A DNA stretch of 48,471 nt from an uncultured Opitutaceae bacterium (GCA_903890485.1 CAITBM010000052.1:1-48471), one strand, 5' to 3'; shown: positions 1 through 10,185, counted from the first letter of the stretch. The notes: generated by a model from the sequence alone, not told the origin. Translations and numbers: made by a program.

Positions 1-110
1 TAGGTCGGGGCTGCGATCGCATGCTCCCGGAGCAAATCGGGCAATGGTTTGCCCTGCTCGGCCTGGCGCAAGACGGCCAGGATCTGTTCTTCGGTATGTC
101 GCTTCTTCAT
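1..110 (-). CDS. IS3-family transposase OrfA, N-terminal part
   Basis: Thirty-six codons are visible from ATG at 110, beginning MKKRHTEEQILAVLRQAEQG. This is the typical start of the helix-turn-helix OrfA protein of IS3/IS911-like elements, which binds the IS ends and is joined to OrfB by programmed frameshifting. AAGGACC just upstream is a plausible ribosome binding site. The frame is open to the window edge; the rest of orfA and all of orfB are outside. Family assignment rests on the N-terminal motif alone, but that motif is characteristic. Confidence 0.7.
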   Translation of the reverse strand, partial: MKKRHTEEQILAVLRQAEQGKPLPDLLREHAIAAPT

Positions 111-179
111 GGTCCTTGTTCGGGTTATACCCGCCAAGGACTCTCATTCAAACCCGGACAGTTTCAGGGGGGCAGGTCA
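1..179 (-). mobile_element. End of an IS3-family insertion sequence (cut by window edge)
   Basis: The minus strand reads from a terminal TGACCTGCCCCCCTG at about 179 through a short leader into an OrfA-type transposase start at 110. IS3-family elements begin with TG and carry a short inverted repeat just upstream of orfA, and this arrangement fits. The other end lies outside the window, so target duplication and completeness cannot be judged. The exact outer boundary (177-180) is inferred from the terminal TG only. The element sits beside the A+T-rich polysaccharide cluster. Confidence 0.6.
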
Positions 180-296
180 GTGTTTGTTGCGATGTAAACG
201 GGCAACAGAAGATGCATAATTGTCGTGAACCGAGGAAATGCAAAACGGCCCACCGATAAGATAACAAACGGGAAAATCATGCCCCTTGGAGTTACA

Positions 297-2042
297 TTAG
301 CGTACTAAAGGAGGTGCGGTTTCTGTTATAGGCAGGGCGGCCTTAACAACAGCGCCATTGATGATAATAATTCGCACCTCAGACACTCCGTAACATGGAG
401 TCTCACTAACAAAACGATATGTAGGGAAATCTTTAAGTGTAATATTATAGAAAGCTTCCCATTGGCTTGCAGTATCTATTAAGCCAAATTTTCTAACAAA
501 GCCCAAATAGACCTGCGGGTGGAAGTCGTTTAGAAGTATCACATCGGCCTTCGCTTTAAGATCCGAAAGAGTTGGGGGAGGGTATTTGGCTAACGCGTCT
601 CGATCAAGATATGGGATCGCCAAGAACGCGTATCTCGCCGTATATCCAGCCACATCCAAAGGTGGCATAGCCCATTCAGAATTTATCGGTATTACAATTC
701 GTGCAGATGTAGAGACGTGTGTCTGGAGCCATCTAATCGGCTGTTCACGCGTGATATCTATCGAACTATTTAGCGCTTCTGCCGTTACGCGCAACCTCGT
801 GTAGTTAGGAAGGGTTTGCTTAACAAACAAGCAAATGAACGCCAGTGGTACAACGACTCTAGCAGCTCGATATAATCGTGCATTCGCAATATAGTGCAAG
901 AAGAACTCGTCCACTGAGGTTAGTAGGATGCCTCCGCAAAGGGCATAGATCGGGACAAGGTGGTATCCTCCCCGAGGATACTTTAGGGACGCGATCGAAG
1001 CCAAGGTAAAGAACCCAAATGAGAAGCCCAGGATCACCCGCAGAGCGGTCCGATACTTTGACACGACAATCATAAATATCGCAGCAGAACCGCTAATGAG
1101 CGCCGACGCTGTAAAAACAAATCCATTGGCGAGCGGAAGGTCCCAAAGATAATACAACAAAGGTTTCCGAGACATAACGCCCTCCCAGCTCTTAACGTCC
1201 TCATATTTCGCCACAAGATTCTGCAGCGCGAGCATCGGATGAATTAGGTACCGAGATGACAGTGAGGCTGCCGAAACGACAAATATCAATGCAGGAAACA
1301 GAAGATGGCTTTCACGATAACCAAGTTTTCTAGCACGCAGGAATAGCACACAAAGAACCGGGGTCAGCAGTACAAACGAAGTAATCTTTGTAGTGACAAG
1401 GAAACCGCAAACTAGCGCAAGCACCACCAAGTTTGCGCGGCTATTAATATTGTTTGCTACTCGGAAAGCTAGGTAAACGGAAATTACGAATAGGCAAAGT
1501 ATGAGATGATCAATTCGAAGAAAATCTATTTGCAGGATCTGAATCGAAAAAAGGAGACAGAACGAAACAGCGAACGAAACAAACACGTTATGAAATGCTT
1601 TGCGCCCAAATTGGAAGAGAACCAGAGCGCTACATAAATGGCATAGAGCATTGATATGCCGAATGGTGTAAATAGTGATGCTCTCGCTTGTAGGCGTCGC
1701 CGTTTTGGATACAAGTCCCGCAAATCTGAGGAACCGAACGTTGTCGATTCCGAGAGCATATACAATAAAGGCTCCGTCAAAGTATGGAGGATAAGCCGTA
1801 ACTCGCGGCAATTCGACCTTTAGAGGGTGGTGAAAGAACTCATGATAAACCTCGGTATAAGAAATTACAGCGGACGAATCGGCTTCGAAACTGTGGATAT
1901 AGTAACTATCGATCAGAGGCACTACTCCAACAACCCAAGCGATAAATATTAGTAACAAGCCGAAAACAGCTCCTGTGCTCCTTTTGGAATCTTCCCGCAA
2001 ATGGAGACCTACGGGATTCGCCTTTGTATTCACAATGGTCAC
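297..2042 (-). CDS. Polytopic membrane protein, GT-C/ArnT-like glycosyltransferase candidate
   Basis: A 581-aa protein with many hydrophobic segments. The first is at about residues 27-45, and a long soluble-looking C-terminal part follows about residue 430. After the first membrane span comes a loop with an acidic pair (EAD at about 53-55), the place where GT-C enzymes (ArnT, PMT, GT39) carry their catalytic acid. GT-C enzymes transfer sugars from lipid-phosphate donors on the periplasmic side. No further signature can be recognised, so this remains a membrane protein of probable polysaccharide function. The start is GTG at 2042; GTG at 2033 is an alternative, and neither has a strong Shine-Dalgarno sequence. 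It is the last gene of the leftward polysaccharide cluster, and its base composition is A+T rich. Confidence 0.6.
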   Translation of the reverse strand: MTIVNTKANPVGLHLREDSKRSTGAVFGLLLIFIAWVVGVVPLIDSYYIHSFEADSSAVISYTEVYHEFFHHPLKVELPRVTAYPPYFDGAFIVYALGIDNVRFLRFAGLVSKTATPTSESITIYTIRHINALCHLCSALVLFQFGRKAFHNVFVSFAVSFCLLFSIQILQIDFLRIDHLILCLFVISVYLAFRVANNINSRANLVVLALVCGFLVTTKITSFVLLTPVLCVLFLRARKLGYRESHLLFPALIFVVSAASLSSRYLIHPMLALQNLVAKYEDVKSWEGVMSRKPLLYYLWDLPLANGFVFTASALISGSAAIFMIVVSKYRTALRVILGFSFGFFTLASIASLKYPRGGYHLVPIYALCGGILLTSVDEFFLHYIANARLYRAARVVVPLAFICLFVKQTLPNYTRLRVTAEALNSSIDITREQPIRWLQTHVSTSARIVIPINSEWAMPPLDVAGYTARYAFLAIPYLDRDALAKYPPPTLSDLKAKADVILLNDFHPQVYLGFVRKFGLIDTASQWEAFYNITLKDFPTYRFVSETPCYGVSEVRIIIINGAVVKAALPITETAPPLVR

Positions 2043-2177
2043 ACCGAATTAGTGAATTACAGAAGGAAAATCACGTCGAGGCGTTTTACATACACCCACA
2101 ACATAATTCGAATCTACGGTTGTCGACATCAGAGAACGTATCATTGATTTACTTGATGTCCGCAGGCGCATCTTACG

Positions 2178-3038
2178 TCAGGATACGGGAGTCGGAAGGA
2201 GTAGACAATTGAGCGCAGCTCCAGGCGTTATCAATCTTCGCAGTTTCACTGGATCGCTTGGAACCTGAGCGCCAGTATTTGCATTGGTAAACGAGTAACC
2301 CAATCGAGCGATAAATCGCACAAAGTCGTCAAATTCCATTGCTTTCTCGTGTTGATATACAAAAGGGGCAATCTCGATAAGAATATGCGGTTTGAAGCGC
2401 ATGAGATTTTTTTGGAAGCCCCGTAGAACAGGGTATTCAAAGCCATCGACATCAATCTTTACGAAATCTAGGCGAGCTATCTTAGCGTTTTCGCAGACCT
2501 TATCAGCGGTAACAGCCACCGCTTGGGAAAGAGTCTCAGGCTTTCCCAAATGATCGATGTTCAAATCGCTATGTTCGTTTGCAACAGGCCATCTTGATAC
2601 CACTTTCTCGGGTAATGCTTCGGAATCTTCTGAAACCAAGAAACATTGCTGAAATTCAACGCGTTTTGCTAAGGTAGAATTGAGCTCAAGATTCCCTTTA
2701 AGTTTTCTGGCTCCATAGTCGGAGGGTTCGAATGCAAATACCCGTCCTGAATCACCAACTAGATTGGCAAAGTGTAGTGTATGAGCGCCGATATTCGCGC
2801 CAATATCGAAGACTACGTGGCCCGTTTTGATAACTCGGGAATAGGCTCGAAGTACCTTCGGTTCATACGCACCGAGAAGATATATGCAAAGGTCAATTCC
2901 CTCATCGAGGTCCAGGTCCCAATGAATTCCCTTCCGCAGGCACTTCGTACGCATGGTCTTTCCCGACAAATACCGAAACGGCCGTAGGCCGCTATTTATC
3001 ATGCGTGCTATCCGCATTTTCTGTTTAACGTTGAGCAT
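2178..3038 (-). CDS. FkbM-family SAM-dependent methyltransferase
   Basis: A 286-aa protein. Motif I is VFDIGANIGAHTL at about 76-88, followed by the acidic SAM-ribose loop (FAFEPS) and the FkbM signature FVKIDVDGFEYPVLRGF in the second half. FkbM enzymes O-methylate sugars or polyketides; in polysaccharide clusters they usually methylate a glycan hydroxyl. There is a clear ATG start at 3038. It lies between a UDP-sugar epimerase and a GT-C-like membrane protein, with gaps of about 110 and 135 bp, so it could be separately expressed. A second FkbM gene lies at 12055-12852. The acceptor is unknown. Confidence 0.85.
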   Translation of the reverse strand: MLNVKQKMRIARMINSGLRPFRYLSGKTMRTKCLRKGIHWDLDLDEGIDLCIYLLGAYEPKVLRAYSRVIKTGHVVFDIGANIGAHTLHFANLVGDSGRVFAFEPSDYGARKLKGNLELNSTLAKRVEFQQCFLVSEDSEALPEKVVSRWPVANEHSDLNIDHLGKPETLSQAVAVTADKVCENAKIARLDFVKIDVDGFEYPVLRGFQKNLMRFKPHILIEIAPFVYQHEKAMEFDDFVRFIARLGYSFTNANTGAQVPSDPVKLRRLITPGAALNCLLLPTPVS

Positions 3039-3149
3039 ACATATTAGGCTTAAAGAAAATGGCTGTTGCGCACGTTTGACAATTTTCGGATCAACCTTGG
3101 CTAGCGAGTTGAAATTGAACGTTCATTGTTTTGATCACTTTTTTCTAAA

Positions 3150-4154
3150 TTACCGCTTGTAATATGCGCGGTACCATTCGGCAAATTGGCGAATTCCGAT
3201 CTCTATGGGTGTGCGGGGTTCAAAGCCGAAGTCTCTGAGCAGTTCGGATACGTCTGCTGTCGTTGTCAGGACGTCTCCAGGTTGAGCAGGCAACAAGCGT
3301 TTTATAGCCTTTGAACCAAGGCACTCCTCAAGGATTTCGATAAATTTCAGTAGTGGCACCGCTGTGTGATTTCCGATGTTATATAAGCGATACGGTGCAA
3401 TACTGCTCGCAGGATCTGTCGCTTGTGGATCCCAATTCGAGTCCGGGGATGCAGGATGGACCATTATCCGCACCACGCCTTCGACGATGTCATCGATATA
3501 GGTAAAATCGCGCTCCATTTTCCCGTTATTGAAGACATCGATGGGTTTGCCTTCCAAGATTGCCTTCGTGAACGAGAAATAGGCCATATCGGGTCTACCC
3601 CATGGACCATACACGGTAAAAAAACGCAGACCGGTAGTGGGAATGCGGTATAGATGGCTGTAGCTGTGCGCCATCAACTCATTCGCCTTTTTCGTAGCGC
3701 CGTAGAGACTCACTGGATGGTCTACGCTCTGTTCGGTAGAGAGCGGCATCGAGGAATTGAGGCCGTAAACAGAACTCGAAGAGGAGTACACGAGATGGCT
3801 CACCTTTGAATGCCGGCAACCCTCAAGAACGTGAAGGAACCCCGTAATGTTGCTATCGATGTACTCGTGAGGGTTACTGATAGAGTGCCGTACGCCGGCT
3901 TGGGCGGCCAAATGAATCACATATTGGGGTCTATTTGACAAAAAATAGGACTCCATGGAGGCTCTGTCGGAGATATTGATCTGCAGGAACGTAAATCCGG
4001 GACACCTTTTTAATATCTGAAGACGCGAGGCCTTTAACGCCGGGTCGTAGTAGGCGTTCAGGTTATCAATGCCATGGACCTCATGGCCGTCCTTTAGGAG
4101 ACGTTGAGCGACATGAAAGCCGATAAATCCCGCTGCACCCGTTACTAAAATCAT
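3150..4154 (-). CDS. UDP-glucuronate 4-epimerase-like SDR
   Basis: A 334-aa extended SDR epimerase. The Rossmann motif GAAGFIG spans residues 6-12, the serine cluster before SVYG is at about 124-131, and the catalytic pair is Y151-x3-K155. The segment [17 protein letters not shown] near the N terminus and [11 protein letters not shown] are typical of CapI/LpsL/GAE enzymes that interconvert UDP-glucuronate and UDP-galacturonate. This would supply UDP-GalA for the polysaccharide. Its start overlaps the stop of the upstream glycosyltransferase by four bases (ATGA at 4151-4154), so the two are translationally coupled. UDP-glucose 4-epimerase is less likely given the CapI-type N terminus. Confidence 0.85.
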   Translation of the reverse strand: MILVTGAAGFIGFHVAQRLLKDGHEVHGIDNLNAYYDPALKASRLQILKRCPGFTFLQINISDRASMESYFLSNRPQYVIHLAAQAGVRHSISNPHEYIDSNITGFLHVLEGCRHSKVSHLVYSSSSSVYGLNSSMPLSTEQSVDHPVSLYGATKKANELMAHSYSHLYRIPTTGLRFFTVYGPWGRPDMAYFSFTKAILEGKPIDVFNNGKMERDFTYIDDIVEGVVRIMVHPASPDSNWDPQATDPASSIAPYRLYNIGNHTAVPLLKFIEILEECLGSKAIKRLLPAQPGDVLTTTADVSELLRDFGFEPRTPIEIGIRQFAEWYRAYYKR

Positions 4155-5305
4155 TGATGGGATGAAATTGGCGTGCTGTCCCCTAACAGTTCAAGATAAC
4201 TTTGCGCCGCATGCGACCACGAGAACTCGTGCTCGACACGCAACCGGCCGGCGGAGCCCGCATCGCGTGCCAGTTGGGGATTTGAGATTACATCAGAGAT
4301 CCTTTTCTGGAATCCTTCACTGTCGTTAAGATCGAACAGCCAGCCGGTTACCCCATCTTGCACAACTGCATCGTTTCCAGGGACCCTGCTTGCTAAGACC
4401 GCACAGCCACAGGACATCGCCTCGAGCACGACATTCGGCATGCCCTCGTAGAGCGAAGGGTTAAGAACAAGGTTCGCATTTTGATAATAATCACGAAGCT
4501 GCGAGCGACCCAACCACCCGTGAAGAAAAACGCTCTCCGACAATCCCAGAGTGGCTATTTGTTCAATGACTTCGGATTTCTGCGGACCATCCCCAACCAT
4601 ATCGAGCGATACTCTTACGTGGGATCCTTTCGCGATGCTCTCGAATTGTTCGAGGAGCCACAACAGGTTCTTTTGCTTCTGAAAACGACCAACGAAGAGC
4701 AATTTCACATCGTCGTGACACTTGGGCGATGGAAGCGGAACAAAAAAAGAACTGTCCACCCCATTGGCGATTACCGACACCGGAAATGGATCAGCTTTCT
4801 CAGCGAGCAATTTAAGCCCGCTAGAGTTCGCAACAACGGCGCGCGCAGAGCGCATCACGGCGCGACGGATGGGTGTTAATAGCCTATGAACCACTCCGAG
4901 TCCCGGCTCAGCCCCGGGAACATCGCCGCCCCTTAGAGAAACAATGTAAGGGACCTTGGTGGCCCAGTGAGCCCACAGGGCCACTGGGCCGCAGGGAATG
5001 GAAAAGAATTCGATAACCCCCTCAATCTTCTCCGTGCGGACCAACCGCCTTACAACCCAAAGAGCATGCATCATGAATGAGACCATTTCCAAAATGGAGG
5101 CGGACTCAGCCCGGCGTCGCCTAGAATCCACTCGGATTACATTCACACCACCTTCTTCGACTTCCGATAAGAAACGACCATACCTCGTTGTTAACACGGT
5201 GACATTGTGGCCGCTTGCACTGAGAGCCCGGCCCATCGCCTTGGTGGCAGTAGCCGCTCCCGCCCCCACTGGGGGATACTCGTAATTGATGAGAAGGATC
5301 CTCAT
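4151..5305 (-). CDS. Glycosyltransferase family 4
   Basis: A 384-aa GT-B enzyme. The N-terminal domain opens with [20 protein letters not shown], the glycine-rich acceptor-side loop of GT4 enzymes. The C-terminal donor domain has the [12 protein letters not shown] strand and the E-x7-E motif region ([16 protein letters not shown]) that binds the nucleotide sugar. It transfers a sugar from a nucleotide donor to a growing lipid-linked glycan on the cytoplasmic side. The ATG start at 5305 lies 5 bp after the upstream methyltransferase stop, and its stop overlaps the downstream epimerase. The sugar specificity cannot be read from the sequence. Confidence 0.9.
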   Translation of the reverse strand: MRILLINYEYPPVGAGAATATKAMGRALSASGHNVTVLTTRYGRFLSEVEEGGVNVIRVDSRRRRAESASILEMVSFMMHALWVVRRLVRTEKIEGVIEFFSIPCGPVALWAHWATKVPYIVSLRGGDVPGAEPGLGVVHRLLTPIRRAVMRSARAVVANSSGLKLLAEKADPFPVSVIANGVDSSFFVPLPSPKCHDDVKLLFVGRFQKQKNLLWLLEQFESIAKGSHVRVSLDMVGDGPQKSEVIEQIATLGLSESVFLHGWLGRSQLRDYYQNANLVLNPSLYEGMPNVVLEAMSCGCAVLASRVPGNDAVVQDGVTGWLFDLNDSEGFQKRISDVISNPQLARDAGSAGRLRVEHEFSWSHAAQSYLELLGDSTPISSHQ

Positions 5306-5310
5306 CGATC

Positions 5311-6114
5311 TTACGTCTTTGTCGCAAAAAGGGATGCAACCATTGTTAGTAGGCGCGAATCATCTCTCCGGTAATCTTTAGAGATCCTCTCAGCCACTAA
5401 GCCGAACGCTCGATCATCTCGGGTCTCATCCAGCACACGGACTTTGAAACCCGCTGCAGAAATCTGTTCGATATGATCGTACACCCTCCATACCGGTAGG
5501 TCGCCAGGGTTAAGCCACCTGTTCCATGTGGTCTTGTTGAATTGAAGGAAATGGTAGGGATACTTGAAAAAGTGATCTCGGTAATCCACCAGGTGCAACA
5601 TCGACCCGTTTGCCGACAGCACTCTATGGAGCTCCTTAAAGAGCGAGTCGGGGTCGCTCACGTGCTCAAGCACGGAACTGCTCAGAACCAGATCCACCGA
5701 ACCCGAGGGAATACTTGTGAGGTCCCGTACCCGCTTAACACGATTGGCTATTGCTTCCTTAGCCTGGTGATTTCGTTTGGAGACAAGTTCGAGCAACCGG
5801 TCATCATCGGTAGCACCAAAATCGACGAACGGCTCGAGTGCATACGTGGTCGACGGATCGAAGCGTGCCGCAATTTCATAGCATGTTGAATTTGTCCGTC
5901 CTACGCCGATCTCGAGGATTCGGGTTCCTCTCGGCTCAAAACCAGCGGATTTGAGCCTGCTATCATAGGCGTCAACGAGCGGCGACGGGTCGACCTGATT
6001 GTGATTGGTTCGGTAGTAGGGGAACAGTTTCCCAAACCGCAGAAGCAGGCGGTCGCTCAGGACGAACCGCCTGATGAGCCTGAGGGGAATGTATTCTAAG
6101 TTTGATAGAGGCAT
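5311..6114 (-). CDS. Class I SAM-dependent methyltransferase
   Basis: A 267-aa protein with motif I (RILEIGVGRTN), an acidic residue after strand 2, and the post-II region VDLVLSSSVLEHVSDPDSLFKEL followed by HRVLSANG, the pattern of Methyltransf_11 enzymes. The region around YRDHFFKYPYHFLQF resembles SAM methyltransferases found in O-antigen clusters. The start (ATG, 6114) is 3 bp from the stop of the asparagine-synthase-like gene, so the two share a transcript. The substrate is unknown; a glycan or lipid-linked sugar is likely from context. Confidence 0.8.
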   Translation of the reverse strand: MPLSNLEYIPLRLIRRFVLSDRLLLRFGKLFPYYRTNHNQVDPSPLVDAYDSRLKSAGFEPRGTRILEIGVGRTNSTCYEIAARFDPSTTYALEPFVDFGATDDDRLLELVSKRNHQAKEAIANRVKRVRDLTSIPSGSVDLVLSSSVLEHVSDPDSLFKELHRVLSANGSMLHLVDYRDHFFKYPYHFLQFNKTTWNRWLNPGDLPVWRVYDHIEQISAAGFKVRVLDETRDDRAFGLVAERISKDYRRDDSRLLTMVASLFATKT

Positions 6115-6117
6115 TCG

Positions 6118-7986
6118 TTAAGGCCGGCTCCATTCTCCAAGCAACCATGTATTCCAGAGAAATGCTCGCTGGTCAGAGGCACCGCTTCGATGTTCGGCAA
6201 GTTTTTGCTGAACGAAGCCCTTGTTCAGCGCGAGTCCTTCGGGGAGCTCGCGCATCCGTATCGCACCCTCTTTGAACCAAAGGCCTATTGGCACCCCGAA
6301 CCCCTTCTTTTTACGATATAGAATGGATTTGGGCAGCAAGGGTTCCAATGCCTTCTTTAGAATGAACTTGGTCACCCCATTCCTGTATTTCCATACCGAC
6401 GGAATTCGCCGTGCAAAATCTACGAAGTCGATGTCAAGAAATGGAGCCCGGGACTCGAGGCCATGCATCATTGTGGCTCGGTCCACCTTCACCAAGATAT
6501 CATCTTGGAGATAGAGCTTAGTATAGAACTGGAGTGTTTTATCGATTAGGTCGGCTTGGGTGCACATTTCCCAGGCTTGGATAGCCTCACAATAGAGGTC
6601 CTCTATATCGGTTGGCTCATTGAAGAGTTCCTGTAGCTCATCGGAATCTAGCGAAGACATCCAGGTGGGCAGCCATAGCTTTGAAGGATAGGAAAGCCCT
6701 CGGAGCGTGCACTTTATCTTGAAATCAAAACTCATGTTTCGATGAGACACGGGCATCCTCGCAGCGAGCATCCTGATCCCCTGATGAACGGGGCGGGGGA
6801 CAGCCTTTGCATAGAGTTCCGCTCTCCGGAGGGCAACGAACGGATCGTACCCAGCAAAAAGCTCGTCTCCGGCATCGCCGCCTAGGGCTACCTTGACGTG
6901 TTTGCTCGTGAATCGGCTCAGCAGATAGGTGGGCAACAATGAGCTGTCGCCCATAGGCTCATCGAGATGCTTAACAATCTGCTCGAGAAGTTCGTTCGCC
7001 GACAAAATGGACAAGGTCTCTTGGTAATGGTGTGTCTTGAACTGCGCGGCGACCGCTCGCGCGTAACTGGACTCGTCAAAACTTGCCTCCTCAAAACCGA
7101 TGCTGAAGGTCTTCAGCATTCCCTCAGGCAAATGGCGTGAGGCAAGTGCTGTAACAGCGGAGGAATCGATACCACCGCTCAGGAAAATTCCCACCGGCAC
7201 ATCCGCCACCAAGCGCCGTTTAACAGCGGTGTCAAGACGTGAACGTAATTCCTCCGACCATACCTCCTCCGCGTTGTGTGGAATCTCGGCTCCGGTAAAC
7301 GGCTCAAGAACGAAGTCCCAATATTTCGACACACGCGGTGCAAGTTCGGGGGCGTCCAGGTCGACCGTGAACGAGTGCCCTCCTGGTAATTTGAAGACCC
7401 CCTCCAGAATTGTGAGCGGAGCCGGGATGTAGCCGTAGCCGAAATATTTCTTTAGGGCCCGGCGGGACACGGTCTGTGAAACCGCTGGGTGCATCCGCAC
7501 GGCGGACAACTCAGATCCAAATACAAATGCATCGTTCTGATGCGAATAGAAGAACGGTTTTTTTCCGAAACGATCGCGGCTTCCGAAGAGTTTTCGGTTA
7601 GCCCTGTCGTAGATCACAAAGGCCCACATCCCATTGCACTTGGAGGGGAGGGCAGCGCCCCATTCGCGGTATCCGTTAAGGAGCACCTCCGTATCGGAAT
7701 GGTCGGTATTGAAGCGGTGCCCGCGGGCTACAAGTTCCGAGCGTAGCTCGGCGAAGTTGTAGATCTCGCCGTTGAAGACGATGACCAGATCGCCGTCAAC
7801 CGAGTGCATGGGCTGGTGCCCTCCGGCTAGATCGAGGATGGAAAGGCGACGGTGCCCAAGGTGGACGCGGGACACGGGATCCATCCAATATCCCGAGTCA
7901 TCTGGGCCCCTGTGCGCCACGACATCGGTCATCCTGCGAAGGACACCCTGGTCTCCAGTTCCCACAAAACCCGTGATACCGCACAT
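6118..7986 (-). CDS. asnB: Asparagine synthase (glutamine-hydrolysing) family amidotransferase
   Basis: A 622-aa protein with both AsnB domains. The class II glutaminase domain begins MCGITGF with nucleophile Cys2 and carries FNGEIYN at about 71-77. The synthetase domain has the PP-loop SGGIDSS at 270-276 that binds ATP. It uses glutamine, ATP and an acid to form an amide. In polysaccharide clusters such enzymes often amidate uronic acids (for example GalA to GalNA) rather than make free asparagine, and the UDP-GlcA 4-epimerase two genes away supports that reading. Length is normal for the family. The ATG start at 7986 is fixed by the need for Cys2. Neighbouring genes lie 3 and 6 bp away. Confidence 0.9.
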   Translation of the reverse strand: MCGITGFVGTGDQGVLRRMTDVVAHRGPDDSGYWMDPVSRVHLGHRRLSILDLAGGHQPMHSVDGDLVIVFNGEIYNFAELRSELVARGHRFNTDHSDTEVLLNGYREWGAALPSKCNGMWAFVIYDRANRKLFGSRDRFGKKPFFYSHQNDAFVFGSELSAVRMHPAVSQTVSRRALKKYFGYGYIPAPLTILEGVFKLPGGHSFTVDLDAPELAPRVSKYWDFVLEPFTGAEIPHNAEEVWSEELRSRLDTAVKRRLVADVPVGIFLSGGIDSSAVTALASRHLPEGMLKTFSIGFEEASFDESSYARAVAAQFKTHHYQETLSILSANELLEQIVKHLDEPMGDSSLLPTYLLSRFTSKHVKVALGGDAGDELFAGYDPFVALRRAELYAKAVPRPVHQGIRMLAARMPVSHRNMSFDFKIKCTLRGLSYPSKLWLPTWMSSLDSDELQELFNEPTDIEDLYCEAIQAWEMCTQADLIDKTLQFYTKLYLQDDILVKVDRATMMHGLESRAPFLDIDFVDFARRIPSVWKYRNGVTKFILKKALEPLLPKSILYRKKKGFGVPIGLWFKEGAIRMRELPEGLALNKGFVQQKLAEHRSGASDQRAFLWNTWLLGEWSRP

Positions 7987-7992
7987 GCTATA

Positions 7993-8967
7993 TCACGCCC
8001 GACGGTCGGTTGATCTGCGGGTTGGGGTATCGATGTTGTCGTAGGATGCTACGACGAAGGTCATCTTACCTTGGGATTCGTAATAGGTCCTGATACTGAG
8101 CTCCGCAAGAAGGCCCAAAAGGAAGCAAATGGTTCCACCAAAGAACATGGCGATGGCCAGTGTCGGTAGCGGCGTCTGTATAAAGGATTTTTGCCCGAGG
8201 ATCTTATATGCGACCGCCGCTAACGTGGAGATACCGCCTACCGCCCAACAAAAGATCCCGCAAAGCCCGAAGACGTAAATGGGTTTCTTCGCATAACGGT
8301 GGAGGAAAAGTACGACCCCGAGGTCGAGCACGACCTTAATGACGCGCTCGAGTCCGTAGTTGGAGACGCCATGAACGCGGGCGTGATGAACAACCGGGAC
8401 TTCAGCAATCCGAGCTCCATTCCAATAGGCGTAGACGGGTATAAAGCGGTGCATTTCCCCGTACAGCGAAATACCCTCGAGGACTTCGCGGCGATAAGCT
8501 TTCAACGAGCATCCATAGTCGTGAAGATGTACGCCCGTGGTGCGTGAAATCAGGGCGTTAGCCACTCGGCTCAGGAAATTTCGCTTTATCGGGTGATCCT
8601 GGCGATCCTTGCGCCATCCGGACACAAGATCGTAGCCCTCATCGAGTTTGGCCAAGACCTTGCCGATATCGGCCGGGTCATTCTGAAGGTCGCCGTCCAT
8701 GGCCACAATCACGTCGCCGGCAGCATAGGTGAAGCCCGCCTGCATTGCAGCGGTTTGGCCGCAGTTGCGACGGAAGTGTATGGCCTTAAATCGCTTATCA
8801 GCCTTGCAGGCCTCCTTGATACGTGAAGCCGTGGCGTCGACGCTCCCATCATTGACAAGGAGCACCTCAAACTCGCGACCCAATTGGGTGAGGGCCGTGC
8901 CGAGCTTCTCGACGAGAATTGGAACGTTGGACTCCTCATTGCGCAGTGGAATTACAACGGAAATCAT
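7993..8967 (-). CDS. GT2 glycosyltransferase, GtrB/ArnC (DPM1) type
   Basis: A 324-aa protein. The N-terminal GT-A domain starts MISVVIPLRNEE, has the VNDGS strand and the metal-binding MDGDLQNDP. Two hydrophobic segments at about 230-258 and 270-292 form the C-terminal membrane anchor. This architecture belongs to enzymes that load a sugar onto undecaprenyl phosphate (ArnC, GtrB). The product would feed a GT-C transferase on the outer face, and the polytopic protein at 297-2042 is a candidate partner. The start is ATG at 8967 and the stop lies 6 bp before the asparagine-synthase-like gene. Confidence 0.87.
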   Translation of the reverse strand: MISVVIPLRNEESNVPILVEKLGTALTQLGREFEVLLVNDGSVDATASRIKEACKADKRFKAIHFRRNCGQTAAMQAGFTYAAGDVIVAMDGDLQNDPADIGKVLAKLDEGYDLVSGWRKDRQDHPIKRNFLSRVANALISRTTGVHLHDYGCSLKAYRREVLEGISLYGEMHRFIPVYAYWNGARIAEVPVVHHARVHGVSNYGLERVIKVVLDLGVVLFLHRYAKKPIYVFGLCGIFCWAVGGISTLAAVAYKILGQKSFIQTPLPTLAIAMFFGGTICFLLGLLAELSIRTYYESQGKMTFVVASYDNIDTPTRRSTDRRA

Positions 8968-9022
8968 GGGTGGTGGATAGGCCCTTGAGCGTAATTAGAA
9001 AAGCAACCGATCTGCAAGGTAA

Positions 9023-10174
9023 TCATGGCAGACTCCCGCTTCTGGCGGCCATCGAGGCACGAAGTGTGTCTGCGACATAGGCAATCTGGTCCACCGTGAT
9101 TTCAGGAAACATGGGGAGGGAAAGCACCTGAGTTGCGGCCATCTCGGCCTCCGGGTAAGCCCCCGCGGATAGGCCAAGCTCTGCATAGGCCTGTTGCCTG
9201 TGTATTGGCACGGGGTAATGCACGACGGATTGCACGCCCTTTTCGGCAAGAATCCTCGCGACAAGATTCCTGTCCTTGCCCACTACGCGAACGACAAAAA
9301 GGTGGTAGGCATGCTTGCCCGTCCATGGTGCCTCCACCGGAACGGTTATCCCGGGGCACCCGTTGAGTGCACTCCGGTATAGGTTGGCTGCCTTCCGCCG
9401 CGATTCATTCCACGCTTCAAGGCGTTTTAGTTTTACCGACAGAACGGCTGCCTGAAGCGTGTCGAGGCGGGAGTTGAAACCCTTAATCTCGTGGTGGTAT
9501 TTCACTGTGGAACCCAGATTGCGCAGAAGGTGGATCTGCCTCACCAAATCCGGGTCGTTTGTCGTCACACCACCGCCATCGCCATACGCCCCCAGATTTT
9601 TTCCAGGGTAGAAACTGAAGGCCGCGGCGTCGCCCAGGCTTCCACACTTTCGCCCATCCCTTAGCGTTGCGCCGTGGGCCTGTGCGGCGTCCTCGATCAG
9701 GTGAACACCGTGGCGTTTGGCAATTGCGCCAAGGGTCGCCATATCGGCTGGCTGTCCGTATAGGTGCACCGGTATGATCGCCTTTGTCTTCGGAGTGATG
9801 GCCGCGGCGACTGCATCCGGATTGATAAGGAAATCGCTCCTACAATCGACAAGGACCGGTTGGGCACCAGAAAAGGAAATCGCCTCGGCGGTTGCTATGA
9901 AGGTGTTTGCTACGGTGATCACCTCGTCGCCCCTGCCGATACCCAATCCGCGGAGGATAAGATGCAGGGCATCGGTTCCTGATCCCACCCCCACCGCCTG
10001 CGCTGTGCCGCAGTAGGAGGCCCATTGAGCCTCGAAGGCAGCTACCTCGGGCCCCAATATGAATAGTCCGTGCGCCAGCACGGCCTTTATTGCGCGCTCC
10101 ATTTCTGGCTCCAGACTGCGGATCTGCTGGGGAAGATCCTGAAAAGGCACGCGAACTTCTGCGGGATTTGCCAT
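9023..10174 (-). CDS. DegT/DnrJ/EryC1/StrS sugar aminotransferase
   Basis: A 383-aa PLP enzyme. The Schiff-base lysine is K192 within [16 protein letters not shown]; the phosphate-binding GSGTDAL (65-71) and the EDAAQAHGA stretch (161-169) are also family signatures. It transfers an amino group from glutamate to a nucleotide keto-sugar. ATG at 10174 is chosen over a longer frame starting at 10243, because AAGGAG stands just before it and the longer start would overlap the upstream GT2 gene. With the Gfo/Idh gene two positions upstream it resembles WbpE and WbpB of acetamido-sugar synthesis, but no acetyltransferase (WbpD) is present here. Confidence 0.9.
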   Translation of the reverse strand: MANPAEVRVPFQDLPQQIRSLEPEMERAIKAVLAHGLFILGPEVAAFEAQWASYCGTAQAVGVGSGTDALHLILRGLGIGRGDEVITVANTFIATAEAISFSGAQPVLVDCRSDFLINPDAVAAAITPKTKAIIPVHLYGQPADMATLGAIAKRHGVHLIEDAAQAHGATLRDGRKCGSLGDAAAFSFYPGKNLGAYGDGGGVTTNDPDLVRQIHLLRNLGSTVKYHHEIKGFNSRLDTLQAAVLSVKLKRLEAWNESRRKAANLYRSALNGCPGITVPVEAPWTGKHAYHLFVVRVVGKDRNLVARILAEKGVQSVVHYPVPIHRQQAYAELGLSAGAYPEAEMAATQVLSLPMFPEITVDQIAYVADTLRASMAARSGSLP

Positions 10175-10178
10175 AGGA

Positions 10179-10184
10179 CTCCTT
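10179..10184 (-). promoter_or_regulatory. Ribosome binding site of the DegT aminotransferase
   Basis: AAGGAG on the minus strand, 4 nt before ATG at 10174. It decides the start of the aminotransferase against the upstream in-frame start at 10243. Confidence 0.7.
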
Positions 10185-10185
10185 A

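Noticed and set aside
8343-8345. Idea that missing second FkbM or GT genes indicate a CRISPR or repeat array near the cluster
   Set aside because: No regularly spaced direct repeats were seen in the window on reading; the recurring segments are short and belong to paralogous protein motifs.
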